Positions 1 to 9,281 of a stretch of DNA of 64,000 bases are shown in pieces (position 1 is the stretch's first letter; each line of letters begins with the position of its first letter). The position numbers and the translations under genes were made by a program. The DNA is from Tissierella sp. MB52-C2 (GTDB lineage: Bacteria; Bacillota; Clostridia; Tissierellales; Tissierellaceae): positions 3,636,643 to 3,700,642 of the forward strand of contig NZ_CP133261.1 of NCBI RefSeq assembly GCF_030931715.1, given 5' to 3'. The notes under the pieces were generated by a model. The model was not told the origin of the DNA, did no database searches, and saw only the letters and a list, made by a program, of their open reading frames with translations.

Positions 1-2
1 TG

Positions 3-1157
3 ATTATAGCAAATGCCATAGGAATAGCTTTTTTTATTGGTATAACAGATACTATATTTAAAGAAATTGAAAATGAAGCAGTCTATCAAGCACAATTGGC
101 TCTTAAAATAGCAGATAAAACTTTAGCATACTTTAGAAAGGGATTTAATGAAGAAACAGCTAAGAATACAGCAGAGATAATCTATGAAATGACCAATATA
201 AAGGCTGTAGCCTTTACTGATACAGAGAAGATATTGGCACATGTAGGTATAGGTGAAGATCATCACTTATCAGGGAGTCCCATAAAAACTAATTTGACAA
301 GAGAGGTCTTGCAAACCAATAAATATATAGTGGCAAATATAAAAAATGAAATAGGATGTGAAAACCATCAATGTCCATTGAAATCTGCTGTAATTGTGCC
401 TATACGAGAAGAAGACAGAGTTATAGGTATATTAAAGCTATATAAAGGTGAGGAAAATTCCATAACAAAAGTGGAGACAGAATTGGCTTTAGGTTTGGCA
501 CAAATTTTCTCTTCCCAAATAGAATTAAGTAAAATTGATTATCAAAGAGAATTGCTAGCTAGATCAGAATTAAAAGCATTACAATCTCAAATAAATCCAC
601 ACTTTTTGTTTAATGCTATAAATACTATAGTTTCCTTAACTAGGACTCAACCAGATAATGCTCGTAGACTTCTTATACATCTTGGAAATTACTTTAGAAC
701 CAATTTGCAACAGGAAGTAGATGTGGTGGATTTATATAAGGAAATCGAGCATATAAACTCCTACGTCGAAATTGAAAAAGCTAGATTCGGAGATAAGTTG
801 GATATAATCTATAATATTCCAGAGGATATAGATTGTAAACTTCCTCCATTACTTCTTCAGCCCTTAGTAGAAAATGCAATTAAACATGGTGTCTTAGGAA
901 AGATTGAAGGTGGAAAAGTTGAAATAATAGCAAAAGACCATGGAAGTGAGATAAAACTAATTGTAAAAGACAATGGTATAGGGATATCTAAGGAGGAGTT
1001 AGGACATTTATTTGATGAAGATTTCCATAGAGAAAGCATTGGGCTTAGGAATGTAAATGAAAGATTAAAAAATAAATATGGTTTAAAATACGGACTAAAA
1101 ATTGAATCTGAACTTAATAAAGGCACAATAGCAACTATTGTAATTCCTAAGTATTAG
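3..1157 (+). CDS. LytS/BtsS-family sensor histidine kinase (5' end outside window)
   Basis: The reading frame is open from the first bases of the window, so the gene starts upstream and the N-terminal membrane sensor is missing. What remains shows the end of a hydrophobic segment, a GAF-like domain (about window residues 60-170, ending in a VPIREEDRVIGILKLY stretch), a His_kinase-type H-box (QINPHFLFNAINT) and a HATPase domain with N-box (LLLQPLVENAIKHGV) and a late G-box. This is the LytS/YehU architecture. It autophosphorylates on the H-box histidine and passes phosphate to the regulator 11 bases downstream. The CstA-type transporter that follows suggests sensing of extracellular pyruvate or a related carbon signal, as in E. 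coli BtsSR-BtsT; that role is inference. Confidence 0.9.
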   Translation: MIANAIGIAFFIGITDTIFKEIENEAVYQAQLALKIADKTLAYFRKGFNEETAKNTAEIIYEMTNIKAVAFTDTEKILAHVGIGEDHHLSGSPIKTNLTREVLQTNKYIVANIKNEIGCENHQCPLKSAVIVPIREEDRVIGILKLYKGEENSITKVETELALGLAQIFSSQIELSKIDYQRELLARSELKALQSQINPHFLFNAINTIVSLTRTQPDNARRLLIHLGNYFRTNLQQEVDVVDLYKEIEHINSYVEIEKARFGDKLDIIYNIPEDIDCKLPPLLLQPLVENAIKHGVLGKIEGGKVEIIAKDHGSEIKLIVKDNGIGISKEELGHLFDEDFHRESIGLRNVNERLKNKYGLKYGLKIESELNKGTIATIVIPKY

Positions 1158-1168
1158 GAGGGATTTAA

Positions 1169-1936
1169 ATGAAGAGATGTTTAGTAGTAGATGATGAGAG
1201 ACCAGCACGTGAAGAATTGATATATATATTAAAAGATATAGAAGGCATAGAAGTCATAGGTCAGGCATCCCATGGAAAAGAGGCATTAGAATTAATAGAA
1301 AAGTTACAGCCAGATATTGTATTTTTAGATATTCAAATGCCTGAGATGAATGGTATGGAAGTAGCTAGAAGGTTGATTAATAAGGAATATATTCCTAAAA
1401 TAATATTTGTAACTGCCTATGACCAATTTGCAGTAGAGGCTTTTGAAGTAAATGCCATGGATTATTTGCTAAAGCCAATATCTGAAGATAGATTAAAACA
1501 GAGATTAGAAAAGATGATTTTAGAGGATGAAAAGGATAAAAGTATAGATTATGATAAATTAAAAGATTTAATCTATTCCATGAAGCCGGATCAAAAGACT
1601 ACTTCACAAAGAATATCTCTATATCAAAATAGTCGACTTATTCCAGTAGATATAGAAGATATTATATATATAACTATAGAAAACAAGAGTACTGTAATTT
1701 TTAGTAATAAAGGAAACTTTGATACAAATTATACTCTAAATGAGCTAATGGATAAATTAGATAATACTATATTTTTTAGGTCACATAAATCCTATATAGT
1801 GAATTTAAACTATATAGAATCTATAGATCCTTGGTTTAACTATACTTATAATATACATCTAAAGGACAGCAAGGAGATAATACCAGTAAGCAGAAGTTAT
1901 GTGAAAGAGTTTAGAGAAGCTATGAATATTGAGTAA
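1169..1936 (+). CDS. LytTR-family response regulator (BtsR/LytR type)
   Basis: Receiver domain (residues 1-120) has the acidic pocket (VVDDERPAREE), phosphoacceptor Asp in FLDIQMPEMNG, the Thr of VTAYDQ and the Lys of LLKPI. A LytTR DNA-binding domain occupies about 150-255 (ISLYQNSRLIPV to the FFRSHKSYIVNL signature). An AGGAGG-like site precedes the ATG. It is the cognate partner of the kinase just upstream and probably activates the transporter gene 125 bases downstream. Family is certain; the target is inferred from gene order. Confidence 0.93.
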   Translation: MKRCLVVDDERPAREELIYILKDIEGIEVIGQASHGKEALELIEKLQPDIVFLDIQMPEMNGMEVARRLINKEYIPKIIFVTAYDQFAVEAFEVNAMDYLLKPISEDRLKQRLEKMILEDEKDKSIDYDKLKDLIYSMKPDQKTTSQRISLYQNSRLIPVDIEDIIYITIENKSTVIFSNKGNFDTNYTLNELMDKLDNTIFFRSHKSYIVNLNYIESIDPWFNYTYNIHLKDSKEIIPVSRSYVKEFREAMNIE

Positions 1937-2061
1937 ATGCATTTTAACCTAGTATATTGCATCTTAGATATAGAATAATGTCTTTTATCAGAAAAGTAGC
2001 ATATATATTATCTTCTTATTATATTATTATAATGAAACAATATTATAAGGGGGTTTTTTAG

Positions 2062-3477
2062 ATGTTTCAATTTATTCTTGGAATTATAGTGCTTATAGTA
2101 GGCTATTTTATCTATGGAAGTATGGTAGATAAACATTTTGGTGCTGATGATAGCATAGAAACTCCAGCTACAAGGCTAGAAGATGGTATAGATTTTGTAC
2201 CTATGAGCTGGGGGAAAATTTTCTTAATCCAACTACTTAATATAGCAGGATTAGGACCAATCTATGGGGCGATTCAAGGAGCCTTATTTGGGCCAATGGC
2301 ATTTGTATGGATTGCACTAGGATCAGTATTTGCAGGAGCAGTACATGACTACTATTCAGGAATGTTATCTTTAAGACATGACGGACAAAGTATATCAGAA
2401 ATTACAGGTATTTACTTAGGAGAAGGTGCAAGAAAGATAATGAGAGTATTCTCCGTTGTATTACTTGTACTAGTAGGTACAGTATTTATGACTGGACCAG
2501 CTACATTGATGGGAAGTATAAAATTATTTGGGCTAGGTAATGCGGATGTATGGTTGGCAATAGTATTTGTATATTATTTCTTAGCTACAATATTACCAGT
2601 TGACAAAATAATTGGTAAAATTTATCCATTATTTGGTGTGGCTTTACTTACAATGGCAGGCGGAATCGGTACAATGATTCTTATAAAAGGATATAAACTA
2701 CCAGCATTTACAGTACAAAGCTTACATCCAAGCGGACTACCAATATGGGCAATTTTATTTACTACAATAGCTTGTGGTGCAATTAGTGGATTCCATGCTA
2801 CTCAATCACCAATGATGGCTAGATGTATGACGAAAGAAAGCTATGGTAGAAAGATATTCTACGGTTCTATGATAGCAGAAGGAATAATAGCAATGATTTG
2901 GGCAGCTGCTGGAATGGTATTCTTTAACGGTATCCCAGGATTATCAGAAGCATTAGCAAATGGTGGACCTGGTGGAGTAGTAAATACTATTTCAACTTCT
3001 TTATTAGGACCAATAGGTGGAGTATTGGCAATGCTAGGAGTTATAGCTTGTCCTATTACCTCAGGTGATACAGCTTTTAGGTCTGCAAGACTTACAATAG
3101 CAGATGCTATGAACTATGAGCAAGGACCTATAAAGAAAAGATTAACCTTAGCTCTACCACTATTTGTAATTGCATTTGGATTAACTAGAATTGACTTTAA
3201 TATTATTTGGAGATATTTTGCTTGGTCAAATCAAACATTGGCAATGATTGTTTTATGGACTGCATCAGCTTACTTAGTTAAAAACAATAAGAGCCATTGG
3301 CTGACAACTATACCAGCAACATTTATGACTGCAGTATCTGCAACTTATCTTTTACAAGCACCAGAAGGATTTAAATTATCTACAACAATTGCATATCCTG
3401 TAGGAGCAGCTATAGCTGTTTTAGCAATTGTATTCTTCCTTGTAAAGATAAAGGGTAAGAAATCTGTAAAGGCATAG
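2062..3477 (+). CDS. cstA: CstA-family carbon starvation / pyruvate transporter (short form)
   Basis: Polytopic membrane protein of 471 residues with roughly a dozen hydrophobic segments and CstA hallmarks such as SGFHATQSPMMARC and ITSGDTAFRSARL. E. coli CstA and BtsT are about 700 residues; this is the compact Firmicute form. Family members import pyruvate or peptides, driven by protons. RBS AAGGGGG lies just before the ATG. The upstream LytS/LytR pair is the expected regulator, matching the BtsSR-BtsT arrangement. Substrate is inferred from the context. Confidence 0.88.
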   Translation: MFQFILGIIVLIVGYFIYGSMVDKHFGADDSIETPATRLEDGIDFVPMSWGKIFLIQLLNIAGLGPIYGAIQGALFGPMAFVWIALGSVFAGAVHDYYSGMLSLRHDGQSISEITGIYLGEGARKIMRVFSVVLLVLVGTVFMTGPATLMGSIKLFGLGNADVWLAIVFVYYFLATILPVDKIIGKIYPLFGVALLTMAGGIGTMILIKGYKLPAFTVQSLHPSGLPIWAILFTTIACGAISGFHATQSPMMARCMTKESYGRKIFYGSMIAEGIIAMIWAAAGMVFFNGIPGLSEALANGGPGGVVNTISTSLLGPIGGVLAMLGVIACPITSGDTAFRSARLTIADAMNYEQGPIKKRLTLALPLFVIAFGLTRIDFNIIWRYFAWSNQTLAMIVLWTASAYLVKNNKSHWLTTIPATFMTAVSATYLLQAPEGFKLSTTIAYPVGAAIAVLAIVFFLVKIKGKKSVKA

Positions 3478-3502
3478 AATTAAATAAATAATTAGCATTT
3501 TT

Positions 3503-3530
3503 AAAAGAGATGGATTTCCATCTCTTTTTT
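3503..3530 (+). terminator. Rho-independent terminator after cstA
   Basis: Stem AGAGATGGA / TCCATCTCT with a two-base loop, followed by a T run. It closes the sensor-regulator-transporter unit. Confidence 0.85.
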
Positions 3531-3603
3531 GCATTATTTGGAAAATTATAACCTCTTATGTTATACTTATAACGAGGAATAGACTAACAAAGGGGGAAGT
3601 GAG

Positions 3604-5592
3604 ATGAGAAAAAACGTTATATTACTTCTATGTATATTATTGTTAAGTGGATGTACTAAGGATGTAATGAAAGAAGAGGTTCATACTAATTTAACAGGGG
3701 AAATACAAAAATATAGCTTAGAAGAAACCATGGAGACTTTAGTTTCGGAGGAATTTAAAGGAAGATTACCAGGAACAGAGGGAAATGAAAGGGCCACATC
3801 TTATATAGAAAACAGATTTAAAGAGATGGACCTTGTACCTTATAAAGATAGTACCTACCTTCAAGGCTATACTCAAAGAGTATGCCACCCAGATGAGCAG
3901 AAACATAGCTTAATAATAGAATATAAAGATGGAACAAAAGAGGAGTTAAAGTTAGGCGTAGACTATATGTACAATAATTTTATTTATAATGAGGATATTT
4001 CACTAGAGATAACTTCCAGTGTAGAGGATAAGGATATTTCTAAAAAAATGTTATTACTAGATAGTACGGATGAATTAGGAACATATTTGTCAAAAGCTGG
4101 TGGATTGTTGATTAAAAGAGAAGGATTCCATTTATCTGCAATTATTAGCCAATCAAATGTACCAATTATACATGTAAATCCTCAAGTTTATGAGAAAATA
4201 GTATCAAACAATGGAAAGATAGTAAATATAAAATCAGAGCATAAGATTAAGGAAATGGAAGTATATAATGTGGCAGGAAAGATTCCTGGAAAAGATAATA
4301 AAAAGGCATTGGTTCTTTCATCACATTTTGACCATGTAGGATGGAGAGGAGATGCGATTTTCTATGGTGCCATAGATAATGGTTCAGGTACTACAGTTCT
4401 CCTAGATGTGGCAAATAAACTTAAGGAATATTCAGATATAAATCCTTTTAAAATGGATATAATAATAGTTGCCTTTAATGGAGAAGAAGGAGGATTATTA
4501 GGTAGCGGGAATTTTGTAGATGATATAAAGAATGTTTATGAAGATATATATAATATCAATATTGATTGTGTTGGAAGTAAATCTTCAGGGAAAATTGCCT
4601 TTGACCCAGATAACTATTTGGGTCGAGAGTTAATAGAAGAATTAAAAATAAGATTGGAAAGAAATAATATTGAATATGAAGATAAATATTATGGAATGAG
4701 TGATCATCAGTCCTTTCTAAACCAAGACATTCCAGCAGTATCTATTGGACAAGGAGATTTAAAGTTTATTCATACACAGAGAGATAATATAGAAGATGTA
4801 GATTTTCAGTATCTACAAAGAATAAGTAATTCCATATATAACTTTGTATTGGGGAATAATGGAAAAACATTTGCTCCTTCAGAAGATACCATAGACCATG
4901 CTTTTCCTAGCAATGAGATATGTGAAGAAGCTTATAAAAAGTCAGAAGAAATTAAAAAAGAAATGAACATACAATATGATGAAGAGTTTGAATTTAAAAT
5001 AGAAGGATATACATTTAGAGGAAGTGGAAATAAGAAGTTTAATAAGATTGAAGAAGTAAAAGAGTATTATCCTGATATGAAAATTGCAGATAATTTGTCA
5101 AAATATAAATTCAACAATATCATTGTAGATAGATGGACACATGGTATATCTTATATTACAGTCGGTATACCATTTGATGGAGAAATTAGTAAAGTGACTA
5201 AGAGAAATATAGATATTAATAATGTTCATGAGATACTTATGGAATATACTTATGGTGAAAAGGTACTTGAAGTGGAAGTTGGAAAAAATGCATCTAGAGA
5301 TACTTCTTATGAGGAAGAAATAAGGTTAGATGGAGATAGAAAAGATTATATAATAAGAAGAGATGAGATTTCAGGAATATATTCAGGATTTTATACTGAA
5401 GTCAAAATAGGAGTAGATACCTTTTATGTAGATTTTATATTATATACTCCTGGGGAGTTGGATTCAGAAAGAATCAAATCTTATGACTTCCATAAAAATT
5501 TAAATACTGAAGAAGAATTAATTGATTTAATAGACGAAATAATAGCTGAAATAAATATGGAGGAAATGGTTCAAAATCTTTTCACGAATTAA
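3604..5592 (+). CDS. M28-family zinc aminopeptidase, lipoprotein
   Basis: 662 residues. A lipoprotein signal (lipobox LLSGC, Cys17) anchors it outside the membrane. The M28 peptidase domain spans about 45-420, with metal ligands visible in order: HFDHV, AIDNGSG, NGEEGG, INIDCVG and a late His in FIHTQRDN. This is the co-catalytic two-zinc exopeptidase fold. A PA-like insert lies between the N-terminus and the catalytic core. The C-terminal 230 residues match no domain I recognise. Monocistronic, with GGGGGAAG before the ATG. It probably removes N-terminal residues from peptides at the cell surface; substrate unknown. Confidence 0.85.
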   Translation: MRKNVILLLCILLLSGCTKDVMKEEVHTNLTGEIQKYSLEETMETLVSEEFKGRLPGTEGNERATSYIENRFKEMDLVPYKDSTYLQGYTQRVCHPDEQKHSLIIEYKDGTKEELKLGVDYMYNNFIYNEDISLEITSSVEDKDISKKMLLLDSTDELGTYLSKAGGLLIKREGFHLSAIISQSNVPIIHVNPQVYEKIVSNNGKIVNIKSEHKIKEMEVYNVAGKIPGKDNKKALVLSSHFDHVGWRGDAIFYGAIDNGSGTTVLLDVANKLKEYSDINPFKMDIIIVAFNGEEGGLLGSGNFVDDIKNVYEDIYNINIDCVGSKSSGKIAFDPDNYLGRELIEELKIRLERNNIEYEDKYYGMSDHQSFLNQDIPAVSIGQGDLKFIHTQRDNIEDVDFQYLQRISNSIYNFVLGNNGKTFAPSEDTIDHAFPSNEICEEAYKKSEEIKKEMNIQYDEEFEFKIEGYTFRGSGNKKFNKIEEVKEYYPDMKIADNLSKYKFNNIIVDRWTHGISYITVGIPFDGEISKVTKRNIDINNVHEILMEYTYGEKVLEVEVGKNASRDTSYEEEIRLDGDRKDYIIRRDEISGIYSGFYTEVKIGVDTFYVDFILYTPGELDSERIKSYDFHKNLNTEEELIDLIDEIIAEINMEEMVQNLFTN

Positions 5593-5596
5593 TTTT

Positions 5597-5622
5597 AAAC
5601 TATGTCTTGATAGTTTTTTAAA
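5597..5622 (+). terminator. Weak terminator after M28 peptidase
   Basis: Short stem AAACTA / TAGTTT with a T run just after the stop codon; modest stem, so tentative. Confidence 0.45.
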
Positions 5623-5670
5623 AAAAATATATAGTATTAGTAGAAAATCTTTTATGAAGGAGCTAATAAA

Positions 5671-6354
5671 ATGAATTTAGTTTATAAAGGAAAGACAAAA
5701 GATGTATATGAATTAGAAAATGGCAACTATTTATTAAAATTTAAGGATGATGTAACAGGAACAGATGGAGTATTTGATCCTGGTGCTAATACTGTTGGAT
5801 TGACTATTGAAGGTATGGGAAAGGCAGGGCTTAGACTTACAAAGTTCTTCTTTGAGAAGTTAAATGGAATGAATATACCAACTCACTATGTGGAGTCAGA
5901 TATAGAAAATGCTACTATGACAGTTTTACCAGCTAAGATGTTTGGGAAAGGAGTAGAAGTAATCTGTAGATATAGGGCCGTAGGTAGCTTCCTAAGAAGA
6001 TATGGAATGTATGCTACAGAAGGACAAAATTTAGATGCATATGTTGAAGTTACTCTAAAAGACGACGACAGAAATGATCCTCTTATAACAGATGAGGGAT
6101 TGGAAATGTTAGGTATAATGAGTAAAGAAGAATATAAGGTTTTAACAGATTTAACTAAAAAAATAGGTGAAGTAGTTAAAGAGGAATTAGCTAAAAAGGG
6201 AATGGAGTTATATGATATTAAATTTGAATTTGGTAGAGTAGGAGCAGATAATCATATAGCTTTAATTGATGAAATCTCAGGTGGAAATATGAGAGCTTAC
6301 AAAGATGGAAAATATATAGAACCATTAGAATTAGAAAAAATAATGTTGTCATAA
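5671..6354 (+). CDS. purC: Phosphoribosylaminoimidazole-succinocarboxamide synthase (SAICAR synthase)
   Basis: 227 residues, the normal PurC length. It opens with the ATP-binding [11 protein letters not shown] segment, carries [15 protein letters not shown] in the middle and ends with [21 protein letters not shown]. It ligates aspartate to CAIR using ATP in purine synthesis. The GGNMR form replaces the more common SPDTCR box, so it belongs to a divergent PurC branch. It stands alone here rather than in a pur operon. RBS AAGGAGC precedes the ATG, and a perfect palindromic terminator follows at once. Confidence 0.93.
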   Translation: MNLVYKGKTKDVYELENGNYLLKFKDDVTGTDGVFDPGANTVGLTIEGMGKAGLRLTKFFFEKLNGMNIPTHYVESDIENATMTVLPAKMFGKGVEVICRYRAVGSFLRRYGMYATEGQNLDAYVEVTLKDDDRNDPLITDEGLEMLGIMSKEEYKVLTDLTKKIGEVVKEELAKKGMELYDIKFEFGRVGADNHIALIDEISGGNMRAYKDGKYIEPLELEKIMLS

Positions 6355-6356
6355 AA

Positions 6357-6388
6357 AATACCTAGGAGCTATATAGCTCCTAGGTATT
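6357..6388. terminator. Bidirectional terminator between purC and the VanY-like gene
   Basis: Perfect inverted repeat with 16-base arms (AATACCTAGGAGCTAT and its complement), with an A run on the left that can serve the minus strand and a T-rich right side. The stop codon of the minus-strand gene lies inside the stem. Confidence 0.85.
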
Positions 6389-7187
6389 CTTCTAATGTAA
6401 TATTTTTTTCAAATATTTCTTTTGCCGCTTCTTTACCTACATAACGAATATGCCAAGGTTCATAGCTGTATCCAGTTATATCTGTAGTTTCTTTTTGATA
6501 GCGAATTATAAATCCAAAATTATGTGCATTTTCTTGTAACCATTGTCCTTCTTTAGCTTGTCCAAAACTTTCTTCTAAAGTAAATCCAACACTTTGAGCA
6601 GAAACATCTATGGCAAGCCCAGTTTGATGTTCGCTTTGTCCAGGATAAGCCACTAAAAGATTTGCTGCGTCCACACCTACTTTATTTACCTTGTTATCAA
6701 ATAACATTTTTTGAGTTTTATAAGAGCGGTATCCTGATATTGCAAAAAGATATATACCGTCATTGTCTGCTTCTCTAAATAATTCCTCCAAGGCGTAAGC
6801 TGCATCTTTTCTCAGATATTTCTTTTCTAAGTCTTCTTCAAAAGGAAATCTTACATTTGGAATTACTAAATCTTCTGGTTTATAATCAGAGGGAAGGTTT
6901 CTCTCTTTGTTAGCCAATACTAAAATATCATCTGTATTTTTTACTATAAGATTGCCATTTTCATCTTCATAGGTAGTATCTTCTAAAAGATTTATTTCAT
7001 TATTTATTACTAAATCCTCTGTATCTATACTTTCAACTATTAAATCATTAGTATCTTTTTCTGCAAAAGCAGCACTAGGTTCCTTAGAGAATGAATCTAT
7101 AGTCTTATGTTTAGAGGGTGAGAAGATATTTACACAAACTACTCCTATTACACCAATGGCCAAGACTCCAATTAATCTTTTTCTCAT
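6369..7187 (-). CDS. VanY-like D-alanyl-D-alanine carboxypeptidase (M15B)
   Basis: The start at 7187 (MRKRLIGVL) is chosen because AAAGGA lies eight bases ahead; a longer frame reaching 7292 adds an unlikely leader. The 272-residue product has an N-terminal signal anchor, a Ser/Asp/Glu-rich linker (about 40-110) and an M15B peptidase domain with ISGYRSYKTQ, the zinc-binding SEHQTGLAIDV (His, Asp) and EPWHIRYVG (Glu, His). It trims the terminal D-Ala from peptidoglycan stem peptides outside the membrane. No van resistance genes are near, so a housekeeping wall-remodelling role is likelier than glycopeptide resistance. Confidence 0.9.
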   Translation of the reverse strand: MRKRLIGVLAIGVIGVVCVNIFSPSKHKTIDSFSKEPSAAFAEKDTNDLIVESIDTEDLVINNEINLLEDTTYEDENGNLIVKNTDDILVLANKERNLPSDYKPEDLVIPNVRFPFEEDLEKKYLRKDAAYALEELFREADNDGIYLFAISGYRSYKTQKMLFDNKVNKVGVDAANLLVAYPGQSEHQTGLAIDVSAQSVGFTLEESFGQAKEGQWLQENAHNFGFIIRYQKETTDITGYSYEPWHIRYVGKEAAKEIFEKNITLEEYLGAI

Positions 7188-7313
7188 ACTCATCATCCTT
7201 TGTATTTGTTTTAAGCTTCTATACTTGTCCATTATATAATATTTCAACAATAAAGTACATATTTCGATAGTAAAATTATCTTTAAATACCATAAAGATGA
7301 TGAGAAATCTCTA

Positions 7314-7445
7314 TTATAGACTTACTTTGTTACCAAGATTATAAACTGAATCAATGTCAAATAAAGTATCCAAATTATCTAATGGATTCTGATTAAGCAC
7401 TAGGAAATTAGCACTAGATTTTGTAGATGCGACAATTGCTTTCAT
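7314..7445 (-). pseudogene. C-terminal remnant of an amidohydrolase
   Basis: The minus-strand frame reads MKAIVASTKSSANFLVLNQN...IDSVYNLGNKVSL and stops. The FLVLNQNPLDN and IDSVY..GNKV pattern is the typical C-terminal end of imidazolonepropionase-like amidohydrolases (the ADFLVLdanPL...V..V...G piece). Only about 43 residues survive and the metal-binding barrel is gone, so this is a decayed gene tail. Family assignment is from motif memory. Confidence 0.6.
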
Positions 7446-7476
7446 AGAAAATTTTAAAGTTATTAGACTAATTTAA

Positions 7477-7505
7477 TTGTATTTCGGGTATCTAAATAAT
7501 ATAAT
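7477..7505 (+). promoter_or_regulatory. Sigma-A promoter of first ABC exporter pair
   Basis: -35 TTGTAT and -10 TATAAT separated by exactly 17 bases, about 34 bases before the start codon at 7539. Confidence 0.6.
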
Positions 7506-7538
7506 ATAATAAACAATCACTTAATAAGGAGATTTAAT

Positions 7539-9281
7539 ATGAATATAGGCTATTTAAAAAAATATATCAAAAGATATAAAAAACAATTTTCCATTGCCCT
7601 TATTTTTATAATTCTTGAAACTACGGGAGACTTAATTCAACCAACTATTATGTCGAAGGTAATTGATAACGGTGTAAAAAAAGGTGATATGGATTATATA
7701 TTTACTTTGGGTGGATTAATGTTTTTTATGACCTTTTTAGGAGCAATATGTGCAGTTATTAGAAATATTTTATCATCTAAGGTGAGTCAAAGTTTTGGAG
7801 CAGATTTACGTGAGGATTTATATATTAAAATCCAAGATTTTTCCTTTGATAATGTAGATGAATTTGAAGATGCTTCTTTGATAACTAGATTAACTAATGA
7901 TGTAAATCAAATGCAAAATTTTTCCCATGGAATGATGAGAATATTTGTAAAGGCACCAGTTATAGGAATAGGTTCAGTAATTATGGCATTTATATTGAAC
8001 GCGAAGATGGCTATTATATTACTTAGTGCAATACCCATTATTTTCATCATAGTTTCATTAAATTTAAAGATTTCTTATCCCATATTTACAAAAATTCAGA
8101 AATCATTAGATAGGGTAAATGGAGTTATGAGAGAATATTTGGCGGGAATTAGAGTGGTAAAAGCCTTCAATAGATTTGATTATGAAAAAAATAGGTTTAA
8201 AAATGTAAATGATGATTTAAGAAATATTACCCTCAAGGGTATGAGGATTTCTGCTGTATTTAACCCAATAATCTCTTTAATAATTAATATATCCATTGTA
8301 CTAGTATTATGGTTAGGTGGAATAGGAGTTAATAAGGGGAATATGGAAGTCGGTAAAATAATGGCATTTGTCAACTATATGACTCAAGTTCTTTTCTCAT
8401 TGATTATGATGACTAGAATATTGAATATATTTATTAGAGCCAAAGCTTCTGCTGAGAGAATAGGAGAAGTATTTCAGGTTGAAAATACCATAGTTGAAAA
8501 GGAAAATACTAAAATGCCAAGAGAAACAAAGGGAAAGATAGAGTTTGAAAATGTATATTTCAAATATTTCACTGGTAAAAACTATATATTGAAAGATATT
8601 AATTTTTCCATAAGCCCTGGAGAAACTTTGGCTATTATAGGGTCTACAGGTTCAGGTAAATCATCTTTAATCAATTTGCTTCCTAGATTTTATGATCCGA
8701 TTAAGGGAAAAATAAAAGTAGATGACACAGATATAAAGGATATGGATATAAAAGAGCTAAGAAAAGAAATAGGAATAGTTCCTCAAAAAGTTTTATTGTT
8801 TACAGGTACCATAGAAGAAAATATTAAATGGGGAAATAAAAATGCTTCCTTTGAGGATGTTGAACAAGTTTGTAAAATAGCGGAGGCTCATGACTTTATT
8901 AAGTCTTTTAATGAAGGATATAATACTTATTTAGGTCAAGGGGGAGTGAATTTGTCAGGAGGTCAGAAACAGAGGATTTCCATAGCAAGGGCACTTATTA
9001 GAAGACCTAAAGTTTTAATTTTAGATGATAGTACATCGGCAGTAGACTTGATTACAGAAAGAAGAATAAGAAAAAAGTTAAAAGAGTATTTAAGAGATAC
9101 TACAACCATACTAATTGCACAGAGAATAACATCAGTTATGGATGCAGATAAGATAATAGTCATGGATAGAGGAGAAATAGTAGGCATAGGTTCTCATAAA
9201 TACCTTATGTCTAAATCAGAAGTATATAGAGATATATATAATTCACAAATAGGAAAGGGGGGCGAAGACCTTGGATCCTAA
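7539..9281 (+). CDS. Heterodimeric ABC exporter, subunit with degenerate catalytic site
   Basis: 580 residues: a six-helix exporter transmembrane domain (about 15-310) and a nucleotide-binding domain (330-580). Walker A GSTGSGKSS and signature LSGGQKQR are canonical. The Walker B end reads LILDDSTS (Asp in place of the catalytic Glu) and the switch histidine is replaced by Gln (LIAQRITS). This is the pattern of the degenerate subunit in TM287/288- and BmrCD-like exporters. The next gene overlaps by 11 bases and supplies the canonical Walker B. Probably a multidrug or lipid exporter; substrate unknown. Confidence 0.92.
   Translation: MNIGYLKKYIKRYKKQFSIALIFIILETTGDLIQPTIMSKVIDNGVKKGDMDYIFTLGGLMFFMTFLGAICAVIRNILSSKVSQSFGADLREDLYIKIQDFSFDNVDEFEDASLITRLTNDVNQMQNFSHGMMRIFVKAPVIGIGSVIMAFILNAKMAIILLSAIPIIFIIVSLNLKISYPIFTKIQKSLDRVNGVMREYLAGIRVVKAFNRFDYEKNRFKNVNDDLRNITLKGMRISAVFNPIISLIINISIVLVLWLGGIGVNKGNMEVGKIMAFVNYMTQVLFSLIMMTRILNIFIRAKASAERIGEVFQVENTIVEKENTKMPRETKGKIEFENVYFKYFTGKNYILKDINFSISPGETLAIIGSTGSGKSSLINLLPRFYDPIKGKIKVDDTDIKDMDIKELRKEIGIVPQKVLLFTGTIEENIKWGNKNASFEDVEQVCKIAEAHDFIKSFNEGYNTYLGQGGVNLSGGQKQRISIARALIRRPKVLILDDSTSAVDLITERRIRKKLKEYLRDTTTILIAQRITSVMDADKIIVMDRGEIVGIGSHKYLMSKSEVYRDIYNSQIGKGGEDLGS

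Noticed and set aside
6369-7187. VanY-like gene as part of a vancomycin-resistance cluster
   Set aside because: No vanHAX, vanRS or vanT genes are near; the protein fits ordinary wall carboxypeptidases.
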